Shown here: positions 56,305-64,000 of the stretch, one piece after another | How the letters are laid out: the number at the start of each line of letters is the position of its first letter | Position numbering within the stretch: position 1 is the first letter of the stretch | Source of the DNA: DASQZT01 sp963728965 | GTDB lineage: Bacteria > Acidobacteriota > Terriglobia > Bryobacterales > Bryobacteraceae | Assembly (NCBI GenBank): GCA_963728965.1 | Contig: CAVSMH010000006.1 | Location: 1,240,001 to 1,304,000, forward strand | Direction: 5' to 3' | Length of the DNA stretch: 64,000 bases | Notes under the pieces: generated by a model | Told to the model about the DNA's origin: nothing | Databases searched by the model: none | What the model saw: only the letters and a program-made list of their open reading frames with translations | Made by a program: the position numbers and the translations under genes

Positions 56305-57523
56305 TACTCGATTCGACCGGTATTGGGATCTCTTTCTGACCGATGACCGGGGAGAATTCGATTTCACCACCCTCATCAGCACGCTGGCCGCATTGCAGGG
56401 CGTGGACCGGAATGCCACGGCGACCGGAAATCAACTGAAGACGCAGCGAAGCTTCCTCCGCGTTGAAGTGTTCAATGGCATATTCTTTCCGCCGCCGCCC
56501 CAGCCGCCGGTACGGATACCGGGTCGAATCAGCGCACTTCCGGTGTCGGACTTGCCGGCTGGCAGGGGTTATGTCGCGTCCACAGCCACGCTTCGCGACA
56601 TTAGCATCGCTAAAGGCGACAACGATGTTTTGCGTCTGGTAACTTGGATCAACGATCCCAGGTTCACCGGTAAGTTGCGGTTCAGTTGTCATGGAATCCC
56701 CGGAGGCAAATTGGCCATGGGCCGCCAGGGCGTAACCATGATCGACGCCCAGCAGGTAGTCGATTGGTTGCGGGCAAACGGGCTTACTGAGAAGCCCGAT
56801 CCGAAGAAGGGTCTGAATGTGATTACCGCGTCGTCTTGTTATTCCGCGGTTGGAGATAATCTGGCGCCGAACGAGGCGAGTTCGACCATGTTTAAGATTG
56901 CCAGAAGACTGGGCTCCGATTACACGTTTACCGGCGGCTCTCTCGGTGCGTCCATCCATGCGTTTCCCATTCATCACATCCGGGTAAGGGGCGCCAATGA
57001 GGCGGTCAATGTGACCGGGCGGCTGGTGTTGATCGAAGTTCCGACCGGAGGAGTCGGAGCGGGACCACAGCCGTGGACAATCGTCAAGGTGGACGACGGG
57101 AAAGTCCAAAAAGGAGGCAAGTCTTATACCAAGGTCCACTACGTGCTGACCGCTCCCTTGGATTGGGAACTCCTTCCGCCGGATTTTGTGCGCGCTAAAG
57201 ACGCGATCGCCACGCCCGACGCGGCAAATTCAGCCCGCAATCCCAACGGCGGTTGGAGCATCAAGACGCCCCGCAACGAGGTGGGAAACGAAAGCAAGAT
57301 TCCGAAACTCTCCAACTGGTTGGTGACCGGAGGCCCCATACGGGATCCCGCCACCGGATCGCAGTACATCATGGTAGACAAGCCCGACGTTTGGCAGTTT
57401 TTCGACGATCCGAGGAAATTGCAGACCGAACCGTTCGTGGAGTATCCGGGTTTGAAGGTGCAGGGCGCCGGGACATTCGTGAAACTGCGCAAGGGCACGA
57501 GCCGATTCGAGGTCGAATCATGA
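56285..57523 (+). CDS. Caspase-like (clan CD-type) putative cysteine peptidase
   Basis: 412 aa, no signal peptide. Residues about 115-250 have the look of a caspase-haemoglobinase fold: strand ending in RFSCHG (H136, G137), a GG...D...L helix region, then strand NVITASSCYSA (C185) and a GGSLGASIH stretch. The order His-Gly then Cys after a hydrophobic strand is that of clan CD peptidases (C80, C11, C14, CHAT). I cannot place it in one family. The C-terminus (about 265-412) is unassigned. First of four closely spaced plus-strand genes. It could process the large neighbours. Confidence 0.5.
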   Translation: MCSDMPDTRFDRYWDLFLTDDRGEFDFTTLISTLAALQGVDRNATATGNQLKTQRSFLRVEVFNGIFFPPPPQPPVRIPGRISALPVSDLPAGRGYVASTATLRDISIAKGDNDVLRLVTWINDPRFTGKLRFSCHGIPGGKLAMGRQGVTMIDAQQVVDWLRANGLTEKPDPKKGLNVITASSCYSAVGDNLAPNEASSTMFKIARRLGSDYTFTGGSLGASIHAFPIHHIRVRGANEAVNVTGRLVLIEVPTGGVGAGPQPWTIVKVDDGKVQKGGKSYTKVHYVLTAPLDWELLPPDFVRAKDAIATPDAANSARNPNGGWSIKTPRNEVGNESKIPKLSNWLVTGGPIRDPATGSQYIMVDKPDVWQFFDDPRKLQTEPFVEYPGLKVQGAGTFVKLRKGTSRFEVES

Positions 57524-57578
57524 CTCGCCGCATGCCGGCCCCCTGGCGCGAGTCGCGGAACGCGGGGAGAGCGTCCCG

Positions 57579-60500
57579 ATGCCTGAACTGACCGGAGTGC
57601 TCGCCGCCGTGCACGACCTGCTCGGCAGCGATCCCTCACCCGATACCGACGGATTTCAGGTATTCCCGATCGGGCCAAATGGCGTCGAGCGGGATCTCAA
57701 AGATTTTCTGAAGGCTGCCTTGTCCCTTGAAGCGGACCTGCTGACGGATCTGCTGCCGGACAACCTCGCCCCGATCGTCCCGACCCTCACCAGTTGCCGT
57801 GCCTCTGCCACGGGACTGGTGGTCGAACTGCACTGGAGCCAGAGCCAGGGCTTTGACGCCGCCGCGATCCATCCCTTCTTTCCCGCCGCGACTTCAGCCG
57901 AGGGGCTCAAGGCCGTCATGGCATTCGATGCCGGCGGCATTTTCGACGACGGCGGGCGCATCCTGTTTGTGGACGTCGAGATCAATGACAACCTGAGCTT
58001 GTCGGCCAACGTCGATCTGAGCAATCGGATTGTGGGCTTGAATGTCCAATGGGCGGAAGGGAGCCCGACGCTCGGAGTCCTTCTCGACAAGCTCGGCCTG
58101 CCTTCGGTGGGGTTCAAGGATCTTTCCCTGGAGAAGGTAGCGCTTCGCGCCTTGTTGCAGGACCAGTTCTACTCGCTGGACCTGGTGGTCAACGACGTCT
58201 TTCAACTCGACGGACACGGCTTCAGCATCAGCCGTGCCGAACTCAACATCAGCTATGCGTCGGGACTCGACGGCGGGTTTCTGGGCTCCGCCGTCGCCAC
58301 CGCGCTGCTGGGCCGCGCTCCCCAGGCCGGCCAGGCCGACGACCGCATCCAGTTCGACCTTTCCGCCACGTTCGACGGCCCCGACCTCGGCTGGACGTTC
58401 AGCGGCACGGCGCAGAACATCTCGATTGCCGGCGTGCTCGGCAAGTTCGGCGTTTCCGCCGATTCGCCGTTCAACGATCTCCACGTCGATAGCGTCGAAC
58501 TCTCCTTCAACACGGTCTCCAAAGACGTCGGCCTCAGCTTCCAGGGCAGCTTCACGCCGATATCCGCCACCGCCGCCATGGTGGCCGAAATCAAGCTCGC
58601 CCGACAGCCCGACGGCAGCTATGCCAAATCCTTCTCCGGCAAGCTCACCGTGGGCCCCGTGGAATTCGATCTCGTCTTCGACAGCTCTGGAGGCTCGACC
58701 GCGATCCTGGGAACGTTCCACGATGCGACCGCCGCGGGCGCCGGCATCGATGTGCGCGAGATGGTCGCGGCGGTGGTTCCCGACGACGTGGCAGCCGCCC
58801 TGCCGGCCGATCCCGTGTTTCGCGTGAAGGACGCGCTGTTTGCCTTCGTGCGCGGCACGGCGGGAGGCATCGGCGTGGCCGCCCAGCCGGGCAAGTTCCT
58901 CTTTGCCATCGATACCGATTTCAGCCTCGATCTCTCCAGCCTCGCCAACGTGCCGCTGATCGGCCAGGCGGTCGCCGGCGAGAAGCTCGAAGCCGACTTC
59001 GAAGTGCTGGTTTATTCCGAGCAGTTCAATCCCGAAGCCATCCGTTCGCTGCTGCCCCAGGGAGCGCCCCACATCCCCGATGAACTGGGCGGCAAATTTC
59101 AACTGCTCACTACCATCACGTTCGGCGATTTTACCGCCCGGCTGGATCTGGGGGTGGAGCCGAGCCACCTCACGACGTCTGCCTCCGCCGGGGGAGAAGC
59201 CGCGGCGGCTCCCTCGGCGCCCGCGGCGCCGGCCGTGCCTGCCACCGTGGCCCAGCCCGCCAGCGACAACATCCAGTGGAAGGACGTAGAGAAGCACTTC
59301 GGGCCGTTGAGCGTGCATCGCATCGGCCTGTCGTTCGACTCCGCCCACAAGAAGATCGGCGTCTTCCTGGAGGCCGACCTCTCCGTCAGCGGCCTGACGC
59401 TTTCCGTGGAAGGCCTCGGCGGCGTGTACGACCTCGGCAACAAGAGCCTCACCTTCGCCCTGCGCGGCCTGGGCATCGACTTCTCGCGCGGCGGCATCGA
59501 AATCGGCGGCGGCTTCCTGAACCAGGATGGCGATTTTGCCGGCAAGGTCGTCATCCGCGCGAAATCGTTCACCCTCGCCGCGCTGGGCGCCGTCGCCGTG
59601 GTGGATGGACAACCGTCGATCTTCATCTATGGCCTCCTCAACTATCCGCTGGGCGGGCCGTCGTTCTTCTTCGTGGAAGGCCTGGCAGCCGGCTTCGGCT
59701 ACAACCGTACGTTTCATCCGCCGACCATCGACAAGGTCCGCGAGTGTCCGCTGGTGATCGATGCGCTGGCCGAAACCGCGGTCGTGCCCCGGGCCTCCGA
59801 TCCCAGCGACAAAGCCGCCGTGGCCAAGCAGCTACAAAAGCTGCACGAATTCGTTTCCCCCTCCGTGGGCGAGTACTTCTTCGCCGCCGGAATCAAGTTC
59901 TCCTCGTTCAAACTGCTCCACAGTTTCCTGCTGGTGGGCGTCGTGGCGGGCAAACGCCTGGAGATCGATCTGCTCGGCGTCAGCACGTATCAGAACCCGC
60001 CGGTGCCGACGGGCGGCTTGCCGCCCCTGGCCCACATCGAGCTCAACCTGGTAGGCCGCATCGCGCCGGACGAAGGTTACGCCATCGTGCAGGCGCAGCT
60101 CACCGACAATTCCTTCGTCTACAGCAACCTGGTGCAGCTTGCGGGCGGCTTCGCGTTTGCCACCTGGTTCGGGGAACCGCCCGGCGGCAGTCCGGCGATT
60201 GGCCCGCACGCCGGCGATTTCGTGCTGAGCGTCGGCGGCTACCATCCCCAGTTCAACAAACCGGCCTGGTATCCCGACGTTCCGCGGCTCACCATTACCT
60301 ACCAGGTCACGGAAAACATCTACGTCAAGGGAACGGCCTATTTCGCGCTCACGCCCTCGATGCTGATGGCGGGCGCCGCGCTCGAAGCCAGCGCCACGGT
60401 GGGCCCGATCAGCGCCACTTTCCGAGCCTCCATCGATTTCCTGATCGGCTGGGAGCCGTACCACTACGACGCCACGGTGAGCGTTTCGATCAAGGTGCAC

Positions 60501-61358
60501 TTCGGGAAGGATTTCGAACTCGGCGCCGATCTGCATCTTTTCGGGCCGGATTTCAGCGGCGTGGCGCACGTGCACGGTTTCGGCTTCTCGTTCACGGTGA
60601 AGTGGGGCGATGCGCCGGCCGGCGGGCCGACTCCCATCGAGTGGAGCGGCGACGAAGGATTCCGCGGCAAGTTCCTGCTCACCGATGCGGATCGCAATAG
60701 CAAGAAGATCTCCACCGTACGCCTGGTGGATGGCGTTATCGGCAGCGTGCCCCAGAGCGGCGCCGCCGATCTGACCATCGCCAATCCCGGGACCTTCCGC
60801 CTGGAAACCTCCTGCCCGATTCCGTTCGACAGCGGGAAGGTGAATGACACGGCCCTCGATCCGCTCCCGGGGGATGGTTTCGGCGTCGCGCCGATGAATG
60901 TCCGCTCCGCGACCGCGATTCATACAGTGACCTTCCTTGCCAAGTCCAGCGGCCTCGCGGTGGATGCCGCCCACATCGCCGTGAAACCCGTCAGCAAGAA
61001 GTTCCCGCCGGCGCTGTGGGGCAAGCAATTTCAGGTGACGAAACCGGATGCGCCGCCGGCATTGGTCGACGCCTACGGCGGCATCGGGATCTCGCCGGGC
61101 ACCTCGCTCGATGACGGCACGGAGGTGGACACACTGCGGCGTAACCTGGATTTCAGCTCGCCCTCGGAGAACCCGGTGGCGGCGTTCGCCACACCGGTGA
61201 CCTATGCCGTGACTGCGGGCGCATCGCTCACCGCCGCCGCCCCCCTGCGATCCGCCCTGTTGGCGGCCCTCGGCTTCGATGCGGCGACGGCGGTTTCGAT
61301 TTCAAACACCCTGGAGGGTTCCCTTGTCGCTGCGCCGTCCGCCATCACGGTTACTTAG
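57579..61358 (+). CDS. DUF6603-type large beta-rich protein
   Basis: 1259 aa, no signal peptide or transmembrane helix. Residues 1-555 are repetitive beta-strand/Gly-Asp sequence (for example DLSNRIVGLNVQW, IQFDLSATFDGPDLGW). A Pro/Ala linker follows (about 540-562). From 565 (IQWKDVEKHFGPLSVHRIGL) to about 1008 (GFGFSFTVKWGD) it matches my recollection of the DUF6603 family, including FFFVEGLAAGFGYNR. The C-terminal 250 residues are unassigned. The long amphipathic-strand pattern suggests an extended beta structure. Starts 55 bp after the caspase-like gene with GGAGA upstream. Confidence 0.7.
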   Translation: MPELTGVLAAVHDLLGSDPSPDTDGFQVFPIGPNGVERDLKDFLKAALSLEADLLTDLLPDNLAPIVPTLTSCRASATGLVVELHWSQSQGFDAAAIHPFFPAATSAEGLKAVMAFDAGGIFDDGGRILFVDVEINDNLSLSANVDLSNRIVGLNVQWAEGSPTLGVLLDKLGLPSVGFKDLSLEKVALRALLQDQFYSLDLVVNDVFQLDGHGFSISRAELNISYASGLDGGFLGSAVATALLGRAPQAGQADDRIQFDLSATFDGPDLGWTFSGTAQNISIAGVLGKFGVSADSPFNDLHVDSVELSFNTVSKDVGLSFQGSFTPISATAAMVAEIKLARQPDGSYAKSFSGKLTVGPVEFDLVFDSSGGSTAILGTFHDATAAGAGIDVREMVAAVVPDDVAAALPADPVFRVKDALFAFVRGTAGGIGVAAQPGKFLFAIDTDFSLDLSSLANVPLIGQAVAGEKLEADFEVLVYSEQFNPEAIRSLLPQGAPHIPDELGGKFQLLTTITFGDFTARLDLGVEPSHLTTSASAGGEAAAAPSAPAAPAVPATVAQPASDNIQWKDVEKHFGPLSVHRIGLSFDSAHKKIGVFLEADLSVSGLTLSVEGLGGVYDLGNKSLTFALRGLGIDFSRGGIEIGGGFLNQDGDFAGKVVIRAKSFTLAALGAVAVVDGQPSIFIYGLLNYPLGGPSFFFVEGLAAGFGYNRTFHPPTIDKVRECPLVIDALAETAVVPRASDPSDKAAVAKQLQKLHEFVSPSVGEYFFAAGIKFSSFKLLHSFLLVGVVAGKRLEIDLLGVSTYQNPPVPTGGLPPLAHIELNLVGRIAPDEGYAIVQAQLTDNSFVYSNLVQLAGGFAFATWFGEPPGGSPAIGPHAGDFVLSVGGYHPQFNKPAWYPDVPRLTITYQVTENIYVKGTAYFALTPSMLMAGAALEASATVGPISATFRASIDFLIGWEPYHYDATVSVSIKVHFGKDFELGADLHLFGPDFSGVAHVHGFGFSFTVKWGDAPAGGPTPIEWSGDEGFRGKFLLTDADRNSKKISTVRLVDGVIGSVPQSGAADLTIANPGTFRLETSCPIPFDSGKVNDTALDPLPGDGFGVAPMNVRSATAIHTVTFLAKSSGLAVDAAHIAVKPVSKKFPPALWGKQFQVTKPDAPPALVDAYGGIGISPGTSLDDGTEVDTLRRNLDFSSPSENPVAAFATPVTYAVTAGASLTAAAPLRSALLAALGFDAATAVSISNTLEGSLVAAPSAITVT

Positions 61359-61370
61359 GACTGAACGACT

Positions 61371-63425
61371 ATGAGCGCTGAGCCGATCACCTCCCCGACG
61401 GACCTCGTCCACTTCAAGGCGCGTCACCGGCCGGCGCTGCCCTCGGACGAGTATACGGTCCAAGTCACCCATACCATCACGATTCCCGGCGTCACCAGCG
61501 ATACGACATTCGATTCCGGCATCCTCGAATTCGGCGTCTTCGGCCCGCGCTACGTGCTGCACGATTCCGATGTCGAATCCGAGTTTCCGCCGCGCGGGGC
61601 GCGGGGCCAATTCGGCGAAGTGCTGCCGCACCTCATCCTGAGCCGCGCCACACTTCCCTGGGAGCGCTCGGGCGCGGCCTTTGACGTTGCCGATGGCGAC
61701 CGGTTTCCATGGCTCGCCCTGCTGGTCTTTTCCGATGGCGAAGTCCAGGTCCGGAACCTCACGGTGGGCACCATCAAGCCGGAGGACACCGCGCTGAGTA
61801 TCTTTTCGAAACTGCACGTCCCGGAGCGGAAGGGGGAAGCGGCGGACGTGGCTGCCAACCCGGTCACGGTCATCGATGTCGATTTCAAGCTGCTCAAAGA
61901 CCTGTTGCCCGATCCGGCGGTGAACCCGGCGACGCACTTCTCGCTGTTGAGCCACACGCGCGCGATCGACTTTGTCGATTCCCGGAACCAGGACAATTCG
62001 CGGGGAGAAGAGCGCGCGGTGGTGGTGGCCAGCCGCCTGCCCGAGCAGGGCAAGCGGATTCAGGTGCACCTGGTGTCGCTCGAACGCTGCTACGAGACCA
62101 CGGCGTCCGGCCTGCGCTTCCTGGGCGACCGGCCGGGCATCAACGACAAGGTGCGGCTGATCAGCCTCTACAGTTGGGATTTCTTCTGTCAGGCCCACGA
62201 AGAGGACAGCTTCGACGGCCTGGTTGGCCGTCTGGGTGCCGGGCTGTTCCACCTCGACTCGGCAGTCGTCACCAGCGGCACCGCCGCGGTGCAGCAGGAG
62301 GCGCGCCGCCATCTCAACAGCGGCTTCGCCCCGCTGGTGCATCGTTTTCGGCAGGGCGACGCCGGCGTGTCGTGGTATCACGGCCCGCTGCTGGCCACCG
62401 CGACGCCGCCGGTGGCCGGTATGCCGCCGCGCTTCGCCGCGGCGCGCGCGGCCGACGACCTGCTGCTCTACAACCAGGGCCAGGGCCTCTTCGACGTCTC
62501 CTACGCCGCGGCCTGGGAACTGGGCCGGCTGCTGATGCTCGAAAACACCCGCATCGCCACCACGCTGTACGAATGGAAGCGGGCGCGGGCCCAAGCCCAG
62601 GCCCGGCGCGATGCGCAGACTCAACTGGTGCGCCGGGGTATCGCGTTGAACGCTCTTCCGCTGGGCGCCGCGCCGCCGGACGCGAGCCAACCGCCGTTTC
62701 CCCCGGAGGTGGCCAACTGGTTTACCGGGCACCTGGGAACTCTCAGCGGCCTGCCGTTTTCCTACCTCGTGCCGGACGAAGGCTACCTCCCCCGCGAATC
62801 GCTGCGCTTCTTCTTCGTGGACAAGCTGTGGATGGAGTGCCTCTTCGACGGGGCTTTCGCGGTGTCGCGTTTCACCGGGAAGGACGTCGGGTTCGACGAC
62901 ACGCTGCGCGCGGAACTGCCCCAGCCGGCGGTGGGGGGCGGCGTCCTGCTGCGCTCGGTCGTGGTCTCGGGATGGCCCGGGCTCCAGGTGGATGGTTTTG
63001 CCGGCTTGACCCGGGCCACCCGCGACAACCCGGCGCCCAGCAAGCTGGCCGTGCTGCGGCGCGAGCAGCTTGCGCCCGATGTGCTGCTGGTGTTGTTCGA
63101 CGGCGTTCCGCGCGCGGTCGATCTGCACCTCGCGCCGGAGACCATTCACTTCGGGCTGGACCAACCGCAGAACGGCGTGTTTCACAAAACGCTGCGGCCT
63201 ACCATCGCGACCGGCCTACTGCGTTCGGTGACGCCGGGGCAGCAGGTGAGCGTGCCGGCGCCGAATGCCAAAGGCCGGCTCGATATGGTCGCGCTGGCCG
63301 CCAATGTGCTCTCGGCGGCGAAGCAAACCAGCGTCGATCCCACGACGCTCACCGCCGCCGACCTGGCATCGTTCGCGCTCGAAATGATCGAAAGCGTGCC
63401 GGTGACCCGATTCTCTCTGACCTGA
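61371..63425 (+). CDS. Large protein of unknown function in the DUF6603 operon
   Basis: 684 aa, soluble, no signal. The N-terminal third is beta-rich. The middle is helical with a long charged helix (LYEWKRARAQAQARRDAQ). Distinctive segments are YLVPDEGYLPRESLRFFFVD, LFDGAFAVSRF and VVSGWPGLQVDGF. I have the impression of related uncharacterised bacterial proteins next to DUF6603 genes, but know no name or function. It lies 12 bp after the DUF6603 gene and 6 bp before the next, so cotranscription is near certain. Confidence 0.65.
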   Translation: MSAEPITSPTDLVHFKARHRPALPSDEYTVQVTHTITIPGVTSDTTFDSGILEFGVFGPRYVLHDSDVESEFPPRGARGQFGEVLPHLILSRATLPWERSGAAFDVADGDRFPWLALLVFSDGEVQVRNLTVGTIKPEDTALSIFSKLHVPERKGEAADVAANPVTVIDVDFKLLKDLLPDPAVNPATHFSLLSHTRAIDFVDSRNQDNSRGEERAVVVASRLPEQGKRIQVHLVSLERCYETTASGLRFLGDRPGINDKVRLISLYSWDFFCQAHEEDSFDGLVGRLGAGLFHLDSAVVTSGTAAVQQEARRHLNSGFAPLVHRFRQGDAGVSWYHGPLLATATPPVAGMPPRFAAARAADDLLLYNQGQGLFDVSYAAAWELGRLLMLENTRIATTLYEWKRARAQAQARRDAQTQLVRRGIALNALPLGAAPPDASQPPFPPEVANWFTGHLGTLSGLPFSYLVPDEGYLPRESLRFFFVDKLWMECLFDGAFAVSRFTGKDVGFDDTLRAELPQPAVGGGVLLRSVVVSGWPGLQVDGFAGLTRATRDNPAPSKLAVLRREQLAPDVLLVLFDGVPRAVDLHLAPETIHFGLDQPQNGVFHKTLRPTIATGLLRSVTPGQQVSVPAPNAKGRLDMVALAANVLSAAKQTSVDPTTLTAADLASFALEMIESVPVTRFSLT

Positions 63426-63431
63426 GACCCT

Positions 63432-64000
63432 ATGGCGCAACTACTGTTCGTTCCCGTCAAGCTCGATGCCCTGGCCCTTGCTAACGGCGCCACCGTGGTG
63501 GAGCCGTACCAAGGGTTCGACCAGCTTCCGTACGTGCTCGAAAACGACCGCATCACGCACCATCGCGCCGATGTCCATGCGGAGCGGGCCAACGTCGCCA
63601 GCGACATCGATGCGGATGCCTTCAGCGACGCCAACCTATTCCTGCCGCCGGGCATCCACCTGCATTGGACGCTGCCCCAGGGACTCACCAGGGGTTTGCA
63701 CACGACCGGCGCCGATGGCAGCGACTCGGTGGTGTTTCCGCCGGTGCCCAACCGCTGGCTGGTGGTGCGGCACACGGGCGCCGACCAGGCGCAGGGGACC
63801 TGCTGGATCGTCGAGAGCGACGCCCAGTTTCAGCTCGACAGCGACCCGCAGCCGGCCAGTCGATTTCCTGCGCTCTCGCGCGACGCGAACGGGCTGGCAG
63901 CGCCTTTCAAAGTGCCGGTGCTGTCGGAGACCAGCCGGTTGGATGCGCCGCAGCCGCGCCCGGAGCCGTACCGCTACCTGGGCCGGGCCACCGAATTTGC
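63432..64000 (+). CDS. Fourth gene of the DUF6603 operon, incomplete at window end
   Basis: At least 189 codons, open to the edge. The frame starts at ATG 63432 with MAQLLFVPVKLDALAL. It contains FLPPGIHLHWTLPQGLTRG and FPPVPNRWLVVR, distinctive segments that look like a conserved family, though I cannot name it. No signal peptide or membrane segment is present. There is no clear Shine-Dalgarno; translation is probably coupled to the gene ending 6 bp upstream. Confidence 0.6.
   Translation, partial: MAQLLFVPVKLDALALANGATVVEPYQGFDQLPYVLENDRITHHRADVHAERANVASDIDADAFSDANLFLPPGIHLHWTLPQGLTRGLHTTGADGSDSVVFPPVPNRWLVVRHTGADQAQGTCWIVESDAQFQLDSDPQPASRFPALSRDANGLAAPFKVPVLSETSRLDAPQPRPEPYRYLGRATEF

Noticed and set aside
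61709..63484. 591-codon frame overlapping the third operon gene
   Set aside because: Arg/Gly/Ala-rich shadow; the 684-aa frame has clear protein motifs.
56285..64000. Contractile injection system or prophage tail module
   Set aside because: No sheath, tube, baseplate or AAA ATPase motifs were seen; only the large size and beta-rich character suggested it.

Overview
The window is high-GC bacterial chromosome that looks like Acidobacteriota of the Bryobacter/Solibacter type. The case rests on a secreted S53 peptidase ending in the Solibacter-type C-terminal domain (TIGR03437 family), two large MacB/FtsX-like permeases of the acidobacterial duplicated type (one paired with a PadR repressor), and several secreted or membrane proteins of a kind common in that group. 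No rRNA, CRISPR array, insertion sequence or intact prophage was seen. One tRNA is present: tRNA-Ala(CGC), with the diagnostic G3:U70 pair and an encoded CCA.

Layout. 0-7 kb (+): a CCA-adding type nucleotidyltransferase, a bifunctional class A PBP, a secreted TPR protein and an overlapping TolB/FlgO-like TPR lipoprotein. 7-10.3 kb (-): a HupE/UreJ-like membrane protein translationally coupled to an AI-2E family transporter, then a CNNM/CorC-type transporter. A 349-bp gap holds a strong hairpin with a T-tract. 10.6-15.5 kb: penicillin acylase family Ntn hydrolase, coiled-coil membrane protein, beta-CASP ribonuclease, tRNA-Ala. 15.6-17.5 kb (-): small basic protein, TatC, TatB-like protein. 17.6-26.3 kb: mostly secreted or metabolic hydrolases (zinc-free reductase, neutral-ceramidase-like, DUF3500, esterase, GyrI-like, a Tat-signal dienelactone hydrolase) and ClpB. 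26.3-29.4 kb (-): PadR plus permease, with a promoter embedded in a 15-bp inverted repeat. 29.5-37.7 kb: aldose-epimerase-like protein, a small Cys-motif secreted protein, an unusual nuclease-like fusion, a zinc dehydrogenase, a membrane protein, a small secreted protein and a sigma-like/zinc-finger fusion. 37.6-45.1 kb: second permease, GH20 hexosaminidase and M16 peptidase. 45.2-49.7 kb: ROK kinase, hybrid histidine kinase, a decayed beta-propeller gene end, an ornithine-cyclodeaminase family enzyme and an SDR. 50.2-56 kb: S53 peptidase, MtgA and a coupled histidine kinase/response regulator pair.

56.0-64.0 kb (+) is the most unusual part. A recognisable sigma70-type promoter and about 200-nt leader precede four closely spaced genes: a protein with a caspase-like (clan CD) His/Cys dyad, a 1259-aa DUF6603-type beta-rich protein, a 684-aa protein of no family I can name, and a fourth gene running off the window. 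The tight spacing suggests one system of unknown purpose. A second oddity is the 824-aa protein at 31-33.4 kb, which joins a PD-(D/E)XK nuclease-like core to a YfaP/DUF2135-like domain and a lectin-like sandwich. Functional statements come from motif recognition alone; no database search was run.
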